Shown: one piece after another, positions 51,977-62,441 of the stretch | Numbering within the stretch: position 1 is the stretch's first letter | Layout of the letters: every line of letters begins with the position of its first letter | DNA from: Pseudomonas sp. R37(2017) | GTDB lineage: Bacteria > Pseudomonadota > Gammaproteobacteria > Pseudomonadales > Pseudomonadaceae | NCBI RefSeq assembly: GCF_002113375.1 | Contig: NZ_NEHO01000001.1 | Coordinates: 404,950-468,949 of the forward strand | Length of the DNA: 64,000 nt | Reading direction: 5' to 3' | Program-made: the position numbers and the translations under genes | The notes under the pieces: generated by a model | Told to the model about the DNA's origin: nothing | The model's input: only the letters and a program-made list of their open reading frames with translations | The model's database searches: none

Positions 51977-52623
51977 TGACTCACTCCCCAATAGTTTTCG
52001 TACAGCAATTCATGTAGCGCACGCGCCTGCGCCCAGCCTTCGAGCACCAGCATCGGTGCCGGATAAAATGCTTTGACAGGCCCCAGGCACAGCACCGCGA
52101 GCGGTTTGGCGCCTGGTGGCAATTTCAACAGATCGGCCAGGGCCTGCGGCTCGAACAACGACACCCAGCCCATGCCCAGCCCTTCGGCACGGCAGGCCAG
52201 CCACAGGTTCTGGATGGCACACGACAGTGAGGCCATGTCCATTTCCGGCAAGGTGCGACGACCGAAGATATGCTGCTCGCGATCGTCCATCAGAGCGGCG
52301 ACCAGCACCTCGGCGCAATCGTTGATGCCTTCGACCTTGAGCTTCATGAACTCATCGCTGCGCTCGCCTAGGGCTTCGGCGGTGCGGATGCGCTCCTCTT
52401 CCACCAGGGCCTGGATTTGCCCGCGCAAGACGCGATCGCTGATGCGGATGAAGCGCCAGGGCTGCATCAGTCCGACGCTGGGCGCCTGATGTGCGGCCTC
52501 GAGCAGGCGCCGCAGCAACTCGGGTTCGACCGTGCCGCCGCTGAAGTGGCGCATGTCGCGGCGTTCGGCGATGGCGCGATAGACCGCTGCGCGTTCGGCT
52601 TCGGAGAATGCGTTGTCCGTCAT
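51973..52623 (-). CDS. bluB: 5,6-Dimethylbenzimidazole synthase
   Basis: A 216-aa flavin-destroying enzyme of the nitroreductase fold that converts reduced FMN and oxygen to dimethylbenzimidazole. [38 protein letters not shown] is the FMN-binding N-terminus, and [12 protein letters not shown] is conserved. It overlaps the end of cobB (ATGA). Its presence shows that this aerobic bacterium makes its own lower ligand. Confidence 0.94.
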   Translation of the reverse strand: MTDNAFSEAERAAVYRAIAERRDMRHFSGGTVEPELLRRLLEAAHQAPSVGLMQPWRFIRISDRVLRGQIQALVEEERIRTAEALGERSDEFMKLKVEGINDCAEVLVAALMDDREQHIFGRRTLPEMDMASLSCAIQNLWLACRAEGLGMGWVSLFEPQALADLLKLPPGAKPLAVLCLGPVKAFYPAPMLVLEGWAQARALHELLYENYWGVSQ

Positions 52624-53957
52624 GGCCGCTTCGCGAGCAGGCTCGCTCCCACAGGGTTTTGGTCCGGTGCAAACAGCGCGGCGATCGCCGAGGGGTTCGA
52701 CGGAAAATAAAAGTGCACATACGAAGCAGTCATCCGCCCTTCACGGTAAACCGCCTCCGCTCCGCGCCCGCCATTCGGGCTCAGGCCTCGGGCAATCGGC
52801 TCCAGTGCAGTGGTCGTCAGCGAATGGTGATAGGTGTGCCCGCGCAACGAACCTTCCGGCAGCTCCACCGCCTGCAGCGCCAGCGCCGCCAGGCGTTTTT
52901 GCATGACCGCATCACCGGCCAGCAAGCCGACCAGTTCGGCGCGCGTGCCCTCGACATCGGTCAGGGAATCGAGCAGATACAGCATGCCGCCACACTCGGC
53001 GAGCACGGGTTTGCCTGCCCGGTGGTGGGCGCGGATCGCATCGAGCATCGCCGTGTTTCGCGCCAGCGCAACATGGTGCAGCTCCGGGTAACCACCCGGC
53101 AGATACAGGCTGTCCACTTCCGGCAACCCACGGTCGCGAATAGGCGAGAAGAACGACAACTCGGCCCCCATTGCCCGCAGCAAATCCAGGCTCGCGCCGT
53201 AGGTGAACGCAAAGGCTTCGTCACGGGCCACGGCAATGCGCACACCGGCGAGCAGCGGCTCGGCAGCGAGGACATCGGGGGCGGCGAACTCGACTGCCGG
53301 CGGCAACGCGACCTGGCAACTGCTGGCCAGGGCATCGGCCGCTGCATCGAGGCGCACATCGAGGTCGTTCAACTCGCCAGCCTGCACCAGGCCAAGGTGC
53401 CGGCTCGGCAACTCGATCCCGGTTTCCCGGGACAGCGCGCCGTACCAGCGCAAACCTTCAGTCAGGCTGCCTTCGAGCAATTGCGCATGACGCAGCGTGC
53501 CGACTCGGTTGGCCAGCACCCCGGCGAACGGCAAGTCCGGCTGATAACGCGCCAGCCCCAGGGCGAGTGCGCCAAAGGTCTGGGCCATGGCGGTGCCATC
53601 GATCACACCCAACACCGGCACACCGAAATGCCGCGCCAGATCGGCGCTCGACGGCGTACCGTCGAACAACCCCATGACGCCCTCGATCAGGATCAGGTCG
53701 GCTTCAGCGGCGGCTTCCCACAGCAACCGGCGACTCTCCTGCTCGCCGACCATCCACATGTCCAGTTGATACACCGGCGCACCGCTGGCGCGCTCAAGGA
53801 TCATCGGATCGAGAAAGTCCGGGCCGCACTTGAACACGCGAACCTTGCGTCCCTGATTGCGATGCAGTCGGGCCAGCGCCGCGGTAACGGTGGTCTTGCC
53901 CTGGCCGGAGGCCGGCGCGGCAATCAGTACCGCCGGACAATGCCGAGGCTGGCTCAC
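52620..53957 (-). CDS. cobB: Cobyrinate a,c-diamide synthase
   Basis: A 445-aa glutamine-dependent amidase. The P-loop is APASGQGKTT (residues 14-23), FKCGPDFLDP follows, and the glutaminase domain has Cys in VLAECGGMLYLL and a late His near TYHHSLTT. The last dozen codons ([12 protein letters not shown]) are encoded by a REP palindrome at 52627-52656, so a mobile-type repeat has become the C-terminal tail and carries the stop codon that overlaps the bluB start. Start at 53957 overlaps cobO by 4 bp. Confidence 0.95.
   Translation of the reverse strand: MSQPRHCPAVLIAAPASGQGKTTVTAALARLHRNQGRKVRVFKCGPDFLDPMILERASGAPVYQLDMWMVGEQESRRLLWEAAAEADLILIEGVMGLFDGTPSSADLARHFGVPVLGVIDGTAMAQTFGALALGLARYQPDLPFAGVLANRVGTLRHAQLLEGSLTEGLRWYGALSRETGIELPSRHLGLVQAGELNDLDVRLDAAADALASSCQVALPPAVEFAAPDVLAAEPLLAGVRIAVARDEAFAFTYGASLDLLRAMGAELSFFSPIRDRGLPEVDSLYLPGGYPELHHVALARNTAMLDAIRAHHRAGKPVLAECGGMLYLLDSLTDVEGTRAELVGLLAGDAVMQKRLAALALQAVELPEGSLRGHTYHHSLTTTALEPIARGLSPNGGRGAEAVYREGRMTASYVHFYFPSNPSAIAALFAPDQNPVGASLLAKRP
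52627..52656. repeat. REP copy embedded in the 3' end of cobB
   Basis: CTTCGCGAGCAGGCTCGCTC followed by CCACAGGG is a full REP arm in frame with the end of cobB. Read on the minus strand it gives the peptide VGASLLAK. Confidence 0.8.
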
Positions 53958-54565
53958 AGCTCGACGCCCTTCTGCGCTTTGATGCCGGCCTGGAAGGCGT
54001 GTTTGATCATGCCCATTTCGGTGACGGTGTCGGCCATCTCGATCATTTCCGGCTTGGCGGCACGACCGGTGACCACTACATGTTGCATCGGTGGCCGGGA
54101 CTGCAAGTCACTGAGCACCTGATCGAGATCGAGGTAGCCGTGCTTGAGGGCGATGTTCAGCTCATCCAGCACCACCAGACCGATGGAGGGATCGCGCAGC
54201 AGTTGCTGCGACACCGCCCAGGCGGCTTCGGCGGCGGCGATGTCGCGCTGGCGGTCCTGGGTTTCCCAGGTAAAACCTTCGCCCATCACATGAAAGCGCA
54301 CCTGCTCGGGAAAGCGCCGGAAGAACAACTCCTCTCCCGTGCTGTTGCGACCCTTGATGAACTGCACCACGCCGCACTGCATGCCGTGCCCCATGGCGCG
54401 AGCGAGCATGCCGAAAGCTGAACTGCTCTTGCCCTTGCCGTTACCGGTCAGTACCAGCAACAGCCCACACTCGTTCGGGGAATTGGCGATGCGTTCGTCG
54501 ATCACCGCCTTCTTGCGCTGCATGCGCGCCAGGTGGCGTTCGTCACGATCGGGGGTATCAGTCAT
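53954..54565 (-). CDS. cobO: Cob(I)yrinic acid a,c-diamide adenosyltransferase
   Basis: A 203-aa CobA/CobO-type ATP:corrinoid adenosyltransferase. The P-loop is GNGKGKSS at about residues 41-48; VVQFIKG, VVLDELNIALK and VVVTGR are conserved. The ATG at 54565 (MTDTPDRDERH) has GGAGAG 8 bp upstream; the frame extension to 54613 is rejected. It is the first gene of the cob operon, about 95 bp downstream of the cobalamin riboswitch. Confidence 0.96.
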   Translation of the reverse strand: MTDTPDRDERHLARMQRKKAVIDERIANSPNECGLLLVLTGNGKGKSSSAFGMLARAMGHGMQCGVVQFIKGRNSTGEELFFRRFPEQVRFHVMGEGFTWETQDRQRDIAAAEAAWAVSQQLLRDPSIGLVVLDELNIALKHGYLDLDQVLSDLQSRPPMQHVVVTGRAAKPEMIEMADTVTEMGMIKHAFQAGIKAQKGVEL

Positions 54566-54659
54566 GGGGGAGCTCTCCGTTGAGGCAGGAATAACGGCGG
54601 GCAGGCACAGCAATAGAAGGCAACAAGCCTGGCATCGCCCACCGTGATGCCGCTGGATG

Positions 54660-54872
54660 AATCAGGCCGGTCTCCGGGCTCATGAGTGGCGCGAGGCCAG
54701 ACTGTGCGCCTTCCCGTATCGCATCGACACAGTGGCATCACACACAGTTTTCACTCATTTACCGTTGCGGGGGCAGCGCCGGAATTGCAGGCCTTCGACC
54801 AACAGAAGGACTCGCTCACCGGCTTCCCTGTTTCACTCTGTCGACCCAAGCCACAGAGCACCTGAAACAAGT
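54660..54872 (-). promoter_or_regulatory. Cobalamin riboswitch
   Basis: On the minus strand the conserved blocks appear in order: GGTGCTCTGTGG, ACAGGGAAGCCGGTG, GCTGCCCCCGCAACGGTAA, the B12 box GCCACTG (54731-54737), CGGGAAGGC, and AGCCCGGAGACCGGCC. This is a complete adenosylcobalamin-class aptamer. It precedes cobO and should repress the whole cob operon when cobalamin is plentiful. The region from 54873 to 55032 holds the promoters of the operon and of the divergent gene at 55033. Confidence 0.96.
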
Positions 54873-55032
54873 CGCGAAGGTTAGAGGGTTGGGGGTGGAG
54901 CGTCAATTAAAGCCGGGAAGCCAGCGGCCGAATAACTACCATCAACCAATAAACTGACGTCAATCTTGTGTCATACCCCCAGCAGTGATATCAAAGAGCC
55001 ATAACCCACAACACAATAACAAGGGTGAGCCC

Positions 55033-55617
55033 ATGCAAGGCATGATCATCAGCAATCCAAAGCTGGAATTCCTGCGTCCGGTGCTCGAACGCTGGTTCGA
55101 ATGCATCGACCGCTATAACGCCGTCCGCGGCGATGGCGACACGCCGTACTGGCATGACGAAAAAGCCAATCTCGGCTTGCTGTCCGCCGCTGCCTGGATG
55201 GCCGATATGGTCACACTGCAACAGACGCCCACTCGCAAACAGACCGAGGAAGGCGAACGCAACAGCCGCGCCGACCTTTTCCTCGCCTCGCCCGAGACCC
55301 GCGCCTACCTCCAGACCAGCCAGCGCTGGCCACGCGTCAACAGCCTCAACCTGACCCAGGCCCTGCTCGACATCGCCAGCGATGCAAAGCGCCTGAGCCA
55401 TGCCAGCGACCTGAAACTCGGCTGCCTGTTCGTCGCTCCGCAAAAAGCCCAGCAGGGAGCCACACCAGAAGAACTCCAGGACATGGTCGACGATCTGCAA
55501 AAGGAACACACCTGCGCGGTCGCCTGGTATTTCCCCTATGCCTATCGCAAGTTGCGCAACGAAGCCGGCAACTATCACCCGGGGATTGCCGTGCTGTTCA
55601 AGGAGGCGCGCGGCTGA
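55033..55617 (+). CDS. Protein of unknown function, divergent from cob operon
   Basis: A 194-aa soluble protein starting MQGMIISNPKLEFLRPVLER. It is rich in charged residues and aromatic pairs (ERWFECIDRYNAV, TPYWHDEKANLGLLSAAAWMADMV). No signal peptide, membrane segment or known catalytic motif. An AAGGGTGAG ribosome-binding site supports the ATG at 55033 rather than the one at 54985. It appears to be a pseudomonad-type conserved protein that I cannot name. Location upstream of the riboswitch does not by itself link it to cobalamin. Confidence 0.8.
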   Translation: MQGMIISNPKLEFLRPVLERWFECIDRYNAVRGDGDTPYWHDEKANLGLLSAAAWMADMVTLQQTPTRKQTEEGERNSRADLFLASPETRAYLQTSQRWPRVNSLNLTQALLDIASDAKRLSHASDLKLGCLFVAPQKAQQGATPEELQDMVDDLQKEHTCAVAWYFPYAYRKLRNEAGNYHPGIAVLFKEARG

Positions 55618-55684
55618 AGGGTTGAACCATCGCACGACAACGCTTCTCTATGATTAGAACAAGGCATTCATAGGGAACATCTGC

Positions 55685-56998
<1,314 letters not shown>

Positions 56999-57010
56999 CG
57001 GCAATACATC

Positions 57011-57106
57011 ACCTGTGGGAGCGAGCCTGCTCGCGATGGCGGTGTGTCAGGCTACATGGATGCTGGATGTGCTGGCCTCATCGCGAGCTGGCTCGCTCCT
57101 ACAGGG
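57011..57106. repeat. REP pair (inverted)
   Basis: CTGTGGGAGCGAGCCTGCTC and TCGCGAGCTGGCTCGCTCCT lie between the convergent sugar dehydrogenase and methyltransferase genes. Confidence 0.85.
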
Positions 57107-57113
57107 TTCAGCA

Positions 57114-57776
57114 TCAACGCTTGCGACAGAGTGTGAGCCCATCACCCAACGGCAACAACGACAGATCCACCCGCGCATCATCTTTCAAGGCCCGGTTGAG
57201 TGCCTGGATCGCTCGGGTGTCCGCGCTCTCGGGACTGGCCTCAAGCACGCGGCCGCTCCACAAGGTGTTGTCGAACACCGCCAGTCCACCGACCCGCAGC
57301 AAACGCAGGGCGTGCTCCAGATAACCGGGGTAATTGGCCTTGTCGGCATCGATGAACACCAGGTCGTATTGCTCGCCCTGTCCTTGTCGCTCAAGCTCGG
57401 CGAGGGTTTCCAGCGCCGGGGCCAGACGCAGGTCAATCCGCCCGGCCAGCCCCGCTTCCTGCCAGTAGCGCAGCGCGATGGCGTTGTAGTCGCCGGGGAT
57501 ATCGCAGCAGATCAACGAACCGTCAGCGGGCAATGCCGCTGCCATGCACAGGGCGCTGTAACCGGTGAAAGTGCCGACTTCGAGCAGGCGCCTGGCACCC
57601 GTCAGCTTGACCAGCAAGGCGAGAAACTGCCCCTGCTCCGGCGCCACCTGCCAACGCGCCATCGGCAGCGCCTGGGTCTCGTCGCGCAATCGCTTGAGCA
57701 ATGGCGTCTCGCGCAGGGAAACATCGAGCAGGTATTGGTACAGGGCGTCGTCAAGATTAAGCGTGCGAGCGGTCAT
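57114..57776 (-). CDS. SAM-dependent O-methyltransferase (class I, CCoAOMT-like)
   Basis: A 220-aa methyltransferase of the caffeoyl-CoA/catechol O-methyltransferase family. The SAM motif is LLEVGTFTGYSALCMAAAL, the metal-binding Asp is in YDLVFIDADKANYPGY, and FDNTLWSGRVL carries the second acidic/Asn pair. The ATG at 57776 is 18 bp from the end of the neighbouring NlpC/P60 gene, so the two may be co-transcribed. The acceptor substrate is unknown. Confidence 0.88.
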   Translation of the reverse strand: MTARTLNLDDALYQYLLDVSLRETPLLKRLRDETQALPMARWQVAPEQGQFLALLVKLTGARRLLEVGTFTGYSALCMAAALPADGSLICCDIPGDYNAIALRYWQEAGLAGRIDLRLAPALETLAELERQGQGEQYDLVFIDADKANYPGYLEHALRLLRVGGLAVFDNTLWSGRVLEASPESADTRAIQALNRALKDDARVDLSLLPLGDGLTLCRKR

Positions 57777-57794
57777 GACCAGCAGCTCCGGACG

Positions 57795-58331
57795 TTACGG
57801 GTTGCGCGCCAGATGCTCAGGCTGCAGCACACGCTTGGCGCTCAGATAGGCTTTTTGCCAATAGGTCTTGGACAGACTGTCGAGCTTTACGGTGCCGCCG
57901 GTGGCCGGGGCGTGGACGAAGCGCCCTTCGCCCACGTAGATACCCGCATGACTGACCTGGGACCCGCCATTGGTGGCGAAGAAAAGCAGGTCACCGGTTT
58001 GCAGGCCTTCCTTGCCCACATTCGCCGCTTGCATGGAGATCATCTCGCGCGTGGTGCGCGGCAAGGAAATACCAGCGACATCGCGGTATACATAGGCGAT
58101 CAAACCGCTGCAATCAAATCCGGAATCCGGTGTATTGCCACCCCAGCGATAGGGCGTGCCCACCAGGCCGAGCGCGCGAAACAGCACGTCTTCCGCCTCG
58201 GGCGAAAAAGCTTGCGAGGAGCCGAATACGAGGGGAGCGCGAACTACCTGCGCAGGAGGCGGTGTGCGGCTGGCGCAGGCACTGAGCAGCGCTGCGAAGA
58301 ACATGATTGCGAGGCGGGCCGACATCGTCAT
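57795..58331 (-). CDS. NlpC/P60 endopeptidase lipoprotein 1
   Basis: A 178-aa envelope cysteine peptidase expected to cleave peptidoglycan stem peptides. A lipoprotein signal ends at LLSAC (Cys19). The catalytic Cys is in DSGFDCSGLIAYVYR, and the His is in VSHAGIYVGEGRFVHAP. The ATG at 58331 is used; the one at 58325 is equally plausible. It is a paralogue of the gene at 58497-59129, in tandem on the same strand, with a terminator between them. Confidence 0.92.
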   Translation of the reverse strand: MTMSARLAIMFFAALLSACASRTPPPAQVVRAPLVFGSSQAFSPEAEDVLFRALGLVGTPYRWGGNTPDSGFDCSGLIAYVYRDVAGISLPRTTREMISMQAANVGKEGLQTGDLLFFATNGGSQVSHAGIYVGEGRFVHAPATGGTVKLDSLSKTYWQKAYLSAKRVLQPEHLARNP

Positions 58332-58385
58332 AAGCAGAGCATCCTGATCTGGCAGCGGCTTTTTCTGCCGGGAATGCAGAAAAGA

Positions 58386-58416
58386 AAACCGCCTGCGCGG
58401 GACGCAGGCGGTTTGC
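58386..58416 (-). terminator. Intrinsic terminator between NlpC/P60 genes
   Basis: AAACCGCCTGCGTC...GCGCAGGCGGTTTT on the minus strand, followed by TTTTCTTTT-like sequence, ends transcription from the upstream paralogue. Confidence 0.8.
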
Positions 58417-58496
58417 CATCATTTGTACTTCAGGATTCTAGCCACTACGCGGCAAACTTCAAGTAAGACTTTAAGTTTGCCTTATAAAATGTGCGC

Positions 58497-59129
58497 TTAT
58501 TTACGAGCAGTAACGATTGGCGACGCGTTAGGTGCCATTGCCAGGGCGCGCTTGGCTTCGATGAAGGTCTTGCTCCAGTAGCTGTCGCCCAGGCTGTCGA
58601 TCCGCACGCCACCGCTGCGGCGGCTGCTGGAATGGATGAACTGGTTGTCACCCAGGTAGATCCCGGCGTGACTGACGCGGCCGCGACGGCCATTGGTTGC
58701 GAAGAACAGCAGGTCACCCGGCTCAAGCTTGCTGCGCGAGACCAGCGGAGCGTCCACGTTGATCATTTCGCGTGTAGAGCGTGGCAGGTTCATGCCCGCC
58801 TCTTCGCGGAACAGGTAACCGATGAAACCACTGCAATCGAAGCCGGCTTCGGAAGTACCGCCGAAACGGTAACGGGTACCGATCAGGGACATGCCACGTT
58901 CGAGGATGCTGTCGGCCAGGACCGGGAGCTGGTAGGACTTGCCGCCAGCGAAGTCTGCGAGTTCTTTTTCGGTCGCCAGTTCTTCCTGAAAGAGAGCGGA
59001 AGACTGGGCAGTAGCCGAGTTTTGAACCTGCGGTTGCGGAGCTTGCTGGGCCACTGGCGTGTGGGCAGCGCAACCGAACAGCAGGGTGACGAGTGCGAGG
59101 GGCACGAGGGGTGCGAAGCGATTGAGCAT
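58497..59129 (-). CDS. NlpC/P60 endopeptidase lipoprotein 2
   Basis: A 210-aa paralogue of the preceding peptidase. The lipobox is LLFGC (Cys19), followed by a Gln/Ala-rich linker (PVAQQAPQPQVQNSA) and the domain with catalytic Cys in AGFDCSGFIGYLFREE and His in VSHAGIYLGDNQFIHSS. The ATG at 59129 (MLNRFAPLV) gives a good lipoprotein signal; the extension to 59204 does not. The longer linker suggests a different reach through the envelope from its paralogue. Confidence 0.92.
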   Translation of the reverse strand: MLNRFAPLVPLALVTLLFGCAAHTPVAQQAPQPQVQNSATAQSSALFQEELATEKELADFAGGKSYQLPVLADSILERGMSLIGTRYRFGGTSEAGFDCSGFIGYLFREEAGMNLPRSTREMINVDAPLVSRSKLEPGDLLFFATNGRRGRVSHAGIYLGDNQFIHSSSRRSGGVRIDSLGDSYWSKTFIEAKRALAMAPNASPIVTARK

Positions 59130-59350
59130 GGGCACGACCGTGGCTGAAGTTGTAAAGAAGTCGAGACTATGCCCGCTATCGACCTCATTTGCAAATTCAA
59201 TCAATCTTTTTGTGACTTATTGGTTTCTCGTTTACATCTAAGCGCTTAAGCCCATTTTAAACGTGCACGCGGCCTGCAACCTTGCAGAAAAGCGGGTTTT
59301 CTGGCGCCTGAATTATGCCGGAATCGCTGCAAGCCCCGGTTTCAGCGGGT

Positions 59351-60055
59351 TTACCAGCCGAGGGTTTCTTTCAAAAACGGGATGGTCAGCTTGCGCTGAG
59401 CCTGGAGGGAGGCCTGGTCGAGACGCTCGAGCAGCTCGAAAAGCGCACTCATGCTGCGGGTACCGCGAGTCAGGATGAAGTGCCCGACTTCATCGGTCAG
59501 ATGCAGCCCGCGACGGGATGCGCGCAATTGCAGGGCGCGCAATTTGTCCTCATCGGACAGCGGACGCATCTGGAAGATCAAGGCCAGGGTCAGGCGCGAC
59601 TTCAGATCCGCCAGCTTCACCGGCAACTCTCGAGGGGATGTCGAGGCGGCGATCAGCAACCGTCGGCCGCTGTCGCGCAAGCGATTGAACAGATGGAACA
59701 GCGCCTCTTCCCAATCCGCCTTGCCGGCAACCGCCTGCAGATCATCGAGACAGACCAGTTCGTACTGCTCAAGGTTGTCGAGGATTTCGATACCACGATC
59801 CAGCAACTCCGCCAGAGGCAGATACACCGCCGGCTCCCCCAGTTGCTCGAAGCGCAGGCAGGCAGCCTGCAACAGATGCGTGCGCCCCACCCCGTCCTTG
59901 CCCCAGAGGTAGATCAGGCTTTCGGTCCACCCGGCGTCGGCTTCGCATAGCCGCTCGACATAGCCGAGTGCAGCGGCATTGGCGCCTGGGTAGTAGTTGA
60001 TAAAGGTGGCGTCGTCACGCAGACGCACACCTAGGGGCAACTGAATCGGTTTCAT
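59351..60055 (-). CDS. hda: DnaA regulatory inactivator Hda
   Basis: A 234-aa AAA+ protein that, bound to the sliding clamp, stimulates ATP hydrolysis by DnaA after initiation. The N-terminus MKPIQLPLGVRL contains the clamp-binding QLPLGV motif. The P-loop-like GKDGVGRTHLLQ has Arg in place of Lys, as in Hda rather than DnaA, and the C-terminal DNA-binding domain of DnaA is missing. Length fits Hda. Upstream lies perM on the same strand. Confidence 0.96.
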   Translation of the reverse strand: MKPIQLPLGVRLRDDATFINYYPGANAAALGYVERLCEADAGWTESLIYLWGKDGVGRTHLLQAACLRFEQLGEPAVYLPLAELLDRGIEILDNLEQYELVCLDDLQAVAGKADWEEALFHLFNRLRDSGRRLLIAASTSPRELPVKLADLKSRLTLALIFQMRPLSDEDKLRALQLRASRRGLHLTDEVGHFILTRGTRSMSALFELLERLDQASLQAQRKLTIPFLKETLGW

Positions 60056-60275
60056 GCTGACTGAACTGTTCCAAAGGAACGGTTAGTGGCCTCTGTGTAA
60101 AGTTTGCGAAGTTTATACCCGTGAGCCGGGTCGGCACAATGCGACAGACCACAAGCAAAATCAAAGGTTTGCGTTAACTCACCGAATTTATGACAGTTTC
60201 TTTGGCGGTGCGTGTGACAGTTGTTCAATACAGGCAGACTGACCCGGTACGAACCCGGACAACCCGCCAGGCCCT

Positions 60276-61349
60276 TTACCGCTCCGGCTCGTCGACCCCA
60301 CCGTAGATTTCAGAATCCTTATATAAATCATGCACATGCCGCACCATCACCATGATCACCGCTGCGACCGGCAACGCCAATAGCACGCCAGTAAAGCCAA
60401 ACAGCTCACCACCGGCCAGAATCGAGAAGATCACCGCCACCGGGTGCAGGCCAATCCGGTCACCGACCAGCAACGGCGTCAGCACCATACCCTCCAGCGC
60501 CTGGCCGACCATGAACACCGCGACGATGCCGAGCATCGGGTAAAGATCGCCGCCGAACTGGAACAGCCCCGCAATCAGTGCCGCGCCAATGCCAATGATG
60601 AACCCCATGTACGGCACGATTGCCGCCAGACCGGCAATCAGACCAATCAACAAGCCAAGTTCCAGCCCGACCAGCATCAGACCTGCCGCATAGATCACCC
60701 CCAAGGCCACCATCACCAGCAACTGCCCGCGAACGAACGCCCCGAGCACTTCATGGCACTCACCCGCCAGCAAAACCGCGCGTTCTTCGCGCTCACGGGG
60801 CAGCAGACCGCGGATCCTGGCCATCATCAGGTCCCAATCGCGCAGCAAATAGAAGCTCACCACCGGAATCAACACCAGGTTCGCCAGCCAGCCGATCAAC
60901 GCCAGCCCCGAGGCCGTGGCATGACTCAGTACCACGCCGACAACATCGGTGGTCTGGCTCATGTGCTCGCTGATGGCTGCCTTCAGCTTGTCGAACTTCC
61001 AGAAACCATCCGACAGGCCGAACTTCGATTGCGCCCAGGGCAACGCCGTGTGCTGCATCCAGTCGAGCATCTGCGGAGCCAGTTCATACAAACGAAACAG
61101 CTGTCTGGCGAGCAGCGGCACCAACACCAACAGCAGCGCGGTAAAGATCAAGGTAAACAGCGCAAACACCGCCACTACACCCCAGGTACGAGACAAACCC
61201 GCCGCCTCCAGCCGGTCCACCAGCGGGTCGAACAGGTAAGCCAACAGCAAGGCCACCAGAAACGGCGTCAGGATCGGATGCAACAACCAGACAAACCCAC
61301 AAAGCAGGACCACCCCACCGAGCCAGAACCAACGCCGCGTATCGGCCAT
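60276..61349 (-). CDS. PerM/AI-2E-exporter family membrane protein
   Basis: A 357-aa inner-membrane protein with about eight helices and the family signature (IPVVSFYLLRDWD, then LLIGLIAGLAAIVPYMGFIIGIG). GGAG precedes the ATG at 61349; the upstream ATG at 61361 lacks one. Members move small solutes or act as Na+/H+ antiporters; no substrate can be read here. It lies between the DUF2066 gene and hda, an order common in pseudomonads. Confidence 0.9.
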   Translation of the reverse strand: MADTRRWFWLGGVVLLCGFVWLLHPILTPFLVALLLAYLFDPLVDRLEAAGLSRTWGVVAVFALFTLIFTALLLVLVPLLARQLFRLYELAPQMLDWMQHTALPWAQSKFGLSDGFWKFDKLKAAISEHMSQTTDVVGVVLSHATASGLALIGWLANLVLIPVVSFYLLRDWDLMMARIRGLLPREREERAVLLAGECHEVLGAFVRGQLLVMVALGVIYAAGLMLVGLELGLLIGLIAGLAAIVPYMGFIIGIGAALIAGLFQFGGDLYPMLGIVAVFMVGQALEGMVLTPLLVGDRIGLHPVAVIFSILAGGELFGFTGVLLALPVAAVIMVMVRHVHDLYKDSEIYGGVDEPER

Positions 61350-61388
61350 GAACCACTCCATTGCTTCTTCTATATAAAGAAAGAAAAA

Positions 61389-62441
61389 CTACCAGCGAAA
61401 ACGCAGCTGCGGCATCGGTGCTGGCGGCGGGACCGGTACCGCACCCGCGGCGACGGGTTGAACCGGCGCAGCCGGAACCGGTGCCTGACCGGCGGGTTCT
61501 TCCTGCAATCTCGCCAGCGACAGTTGTGCACGCAGTTGATCGGCGCTGCCATTGACCCGATAGACGATCCGATCGCCGTCGACACTTTGTACGCGCCCGT
61601 CAAATGGCTCAAGCAAGCGTCCAAGGGACGCATAGTGCTCAAGATTCATACCCTGCACTTCCAGCAATTGCGCACTCGAAGCACCGGGTTTGGCGACGAA
61701 CCGCGGCGCCAGGCGCTCGTTGACCGCCAGCATCACCGCATCGGCCACGGCGGCCTGATCGGCACCCTGTACGGTGCCCGCCTCTTTTTTATCCCCCAGC
61801 CACAATTGCCACTTGGCTTGCCACTGCCCGCCCTCTTCCTTGGCGTGTACCGCGAGCAAGGCATCGGCACTGTAGCGCTCCGACGCCGCCTGCAACGGCG
61901 TAGGATCCGCACTTTCCAGATTCGGCGCGGTCGCGACAATCTGCTCGTTCAGGTCCGCCAGCGGCAAACGCAATGGCAAGCCACGGTGCTGAGCAGCCCG
62001 CCGCAGCGGCACCGCACTGGCCTGGCCATCGCCTACCAGGCTTGAACCCTCGGTGGAATCATTCAGCCACCAACCGAGGATCGACGGGCGATTGGCCCCC
62101 CACATGGCCAGGCCGGCGCGGCGCAACGCCTGCTCGGTGGTGCCCGGATCAAAATCGACTTTGAGGACTTCCGGCGGCCCGGCATCAAAGCCGTATTGGC
62201 TGATGATCTGTTGCGGATCCTTGCGAATCGCTGCCAGTCCCGGACTTTGAGCGGCCTTGGGATCGCCGGTCAGGCGCAACACCAAGGTGTCCAACGCACG
62301 CTGAGTCGCCTGATCGCGCTCCTCGGGTGACTGGCCATTCACCGGCTCGCGTACCTGATAGAGGCCTTTGACGGTTTCGCCATGACTGACCAGGCTGACC
62401 ACGGACAAACAACTCACAAGCAAGAATTTACACAAACGCAT
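61389..62441 (-). CDS. DUF2066 exported protein
   Basis: A 350-aa protein with a signal peptide (MRLCKFLLVSCLSVVSLVSHG) and the DUF2066 domain (about 25-290), ending in a Pro/Ala/Val-rich tail (PVPAAPVQPVAAG) and LRFRW. AGGA is 8 bp before the ATG at 62441; the open frame to 62585 is rejected. It is divergent from purM and 40 bp upstream of perM. The family has no known function; co-location with perM and hda is conserved in the genus by recollection. Confidence 0.88.
   Translation of the reverse strand: MRLCKFLLVSCLSVVSLVSHGETVKGLYQVREPVNGQSPEERDQATQRALDTLVLRLTGDPKAAQSPGLAAIRKDPQQIISQYGFDAGPPEVLKVDFDPGTTEQALRRAGLAMWGANRPSILGWWLNDSTEGSSLVGDGQASAVPLRRAAQHRGLPLRLPLADLNEQIVATAPNLESADPTPLQAASERYSADALLAVHAKEEGGQWQAKWQLWLGDKKEAGTVQGADQAAVADAVMLAVNERLAPRFVAKPGASSAQLLEVQGMNLEHYASLGRLLEPFDGRVQSVDGDRIVYRVNGSADQLRAQLSLARLQEEPAGQAPVPAAPVQPVAAGAVPVPPPAPMPQLRFRW

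Noticed and set aside
54566..54613. Upstream extension of cobO
   Set aside because: The extra 16 residues lie before the GGAGAG ribosome-binding site and are not part of the family N-terminus.
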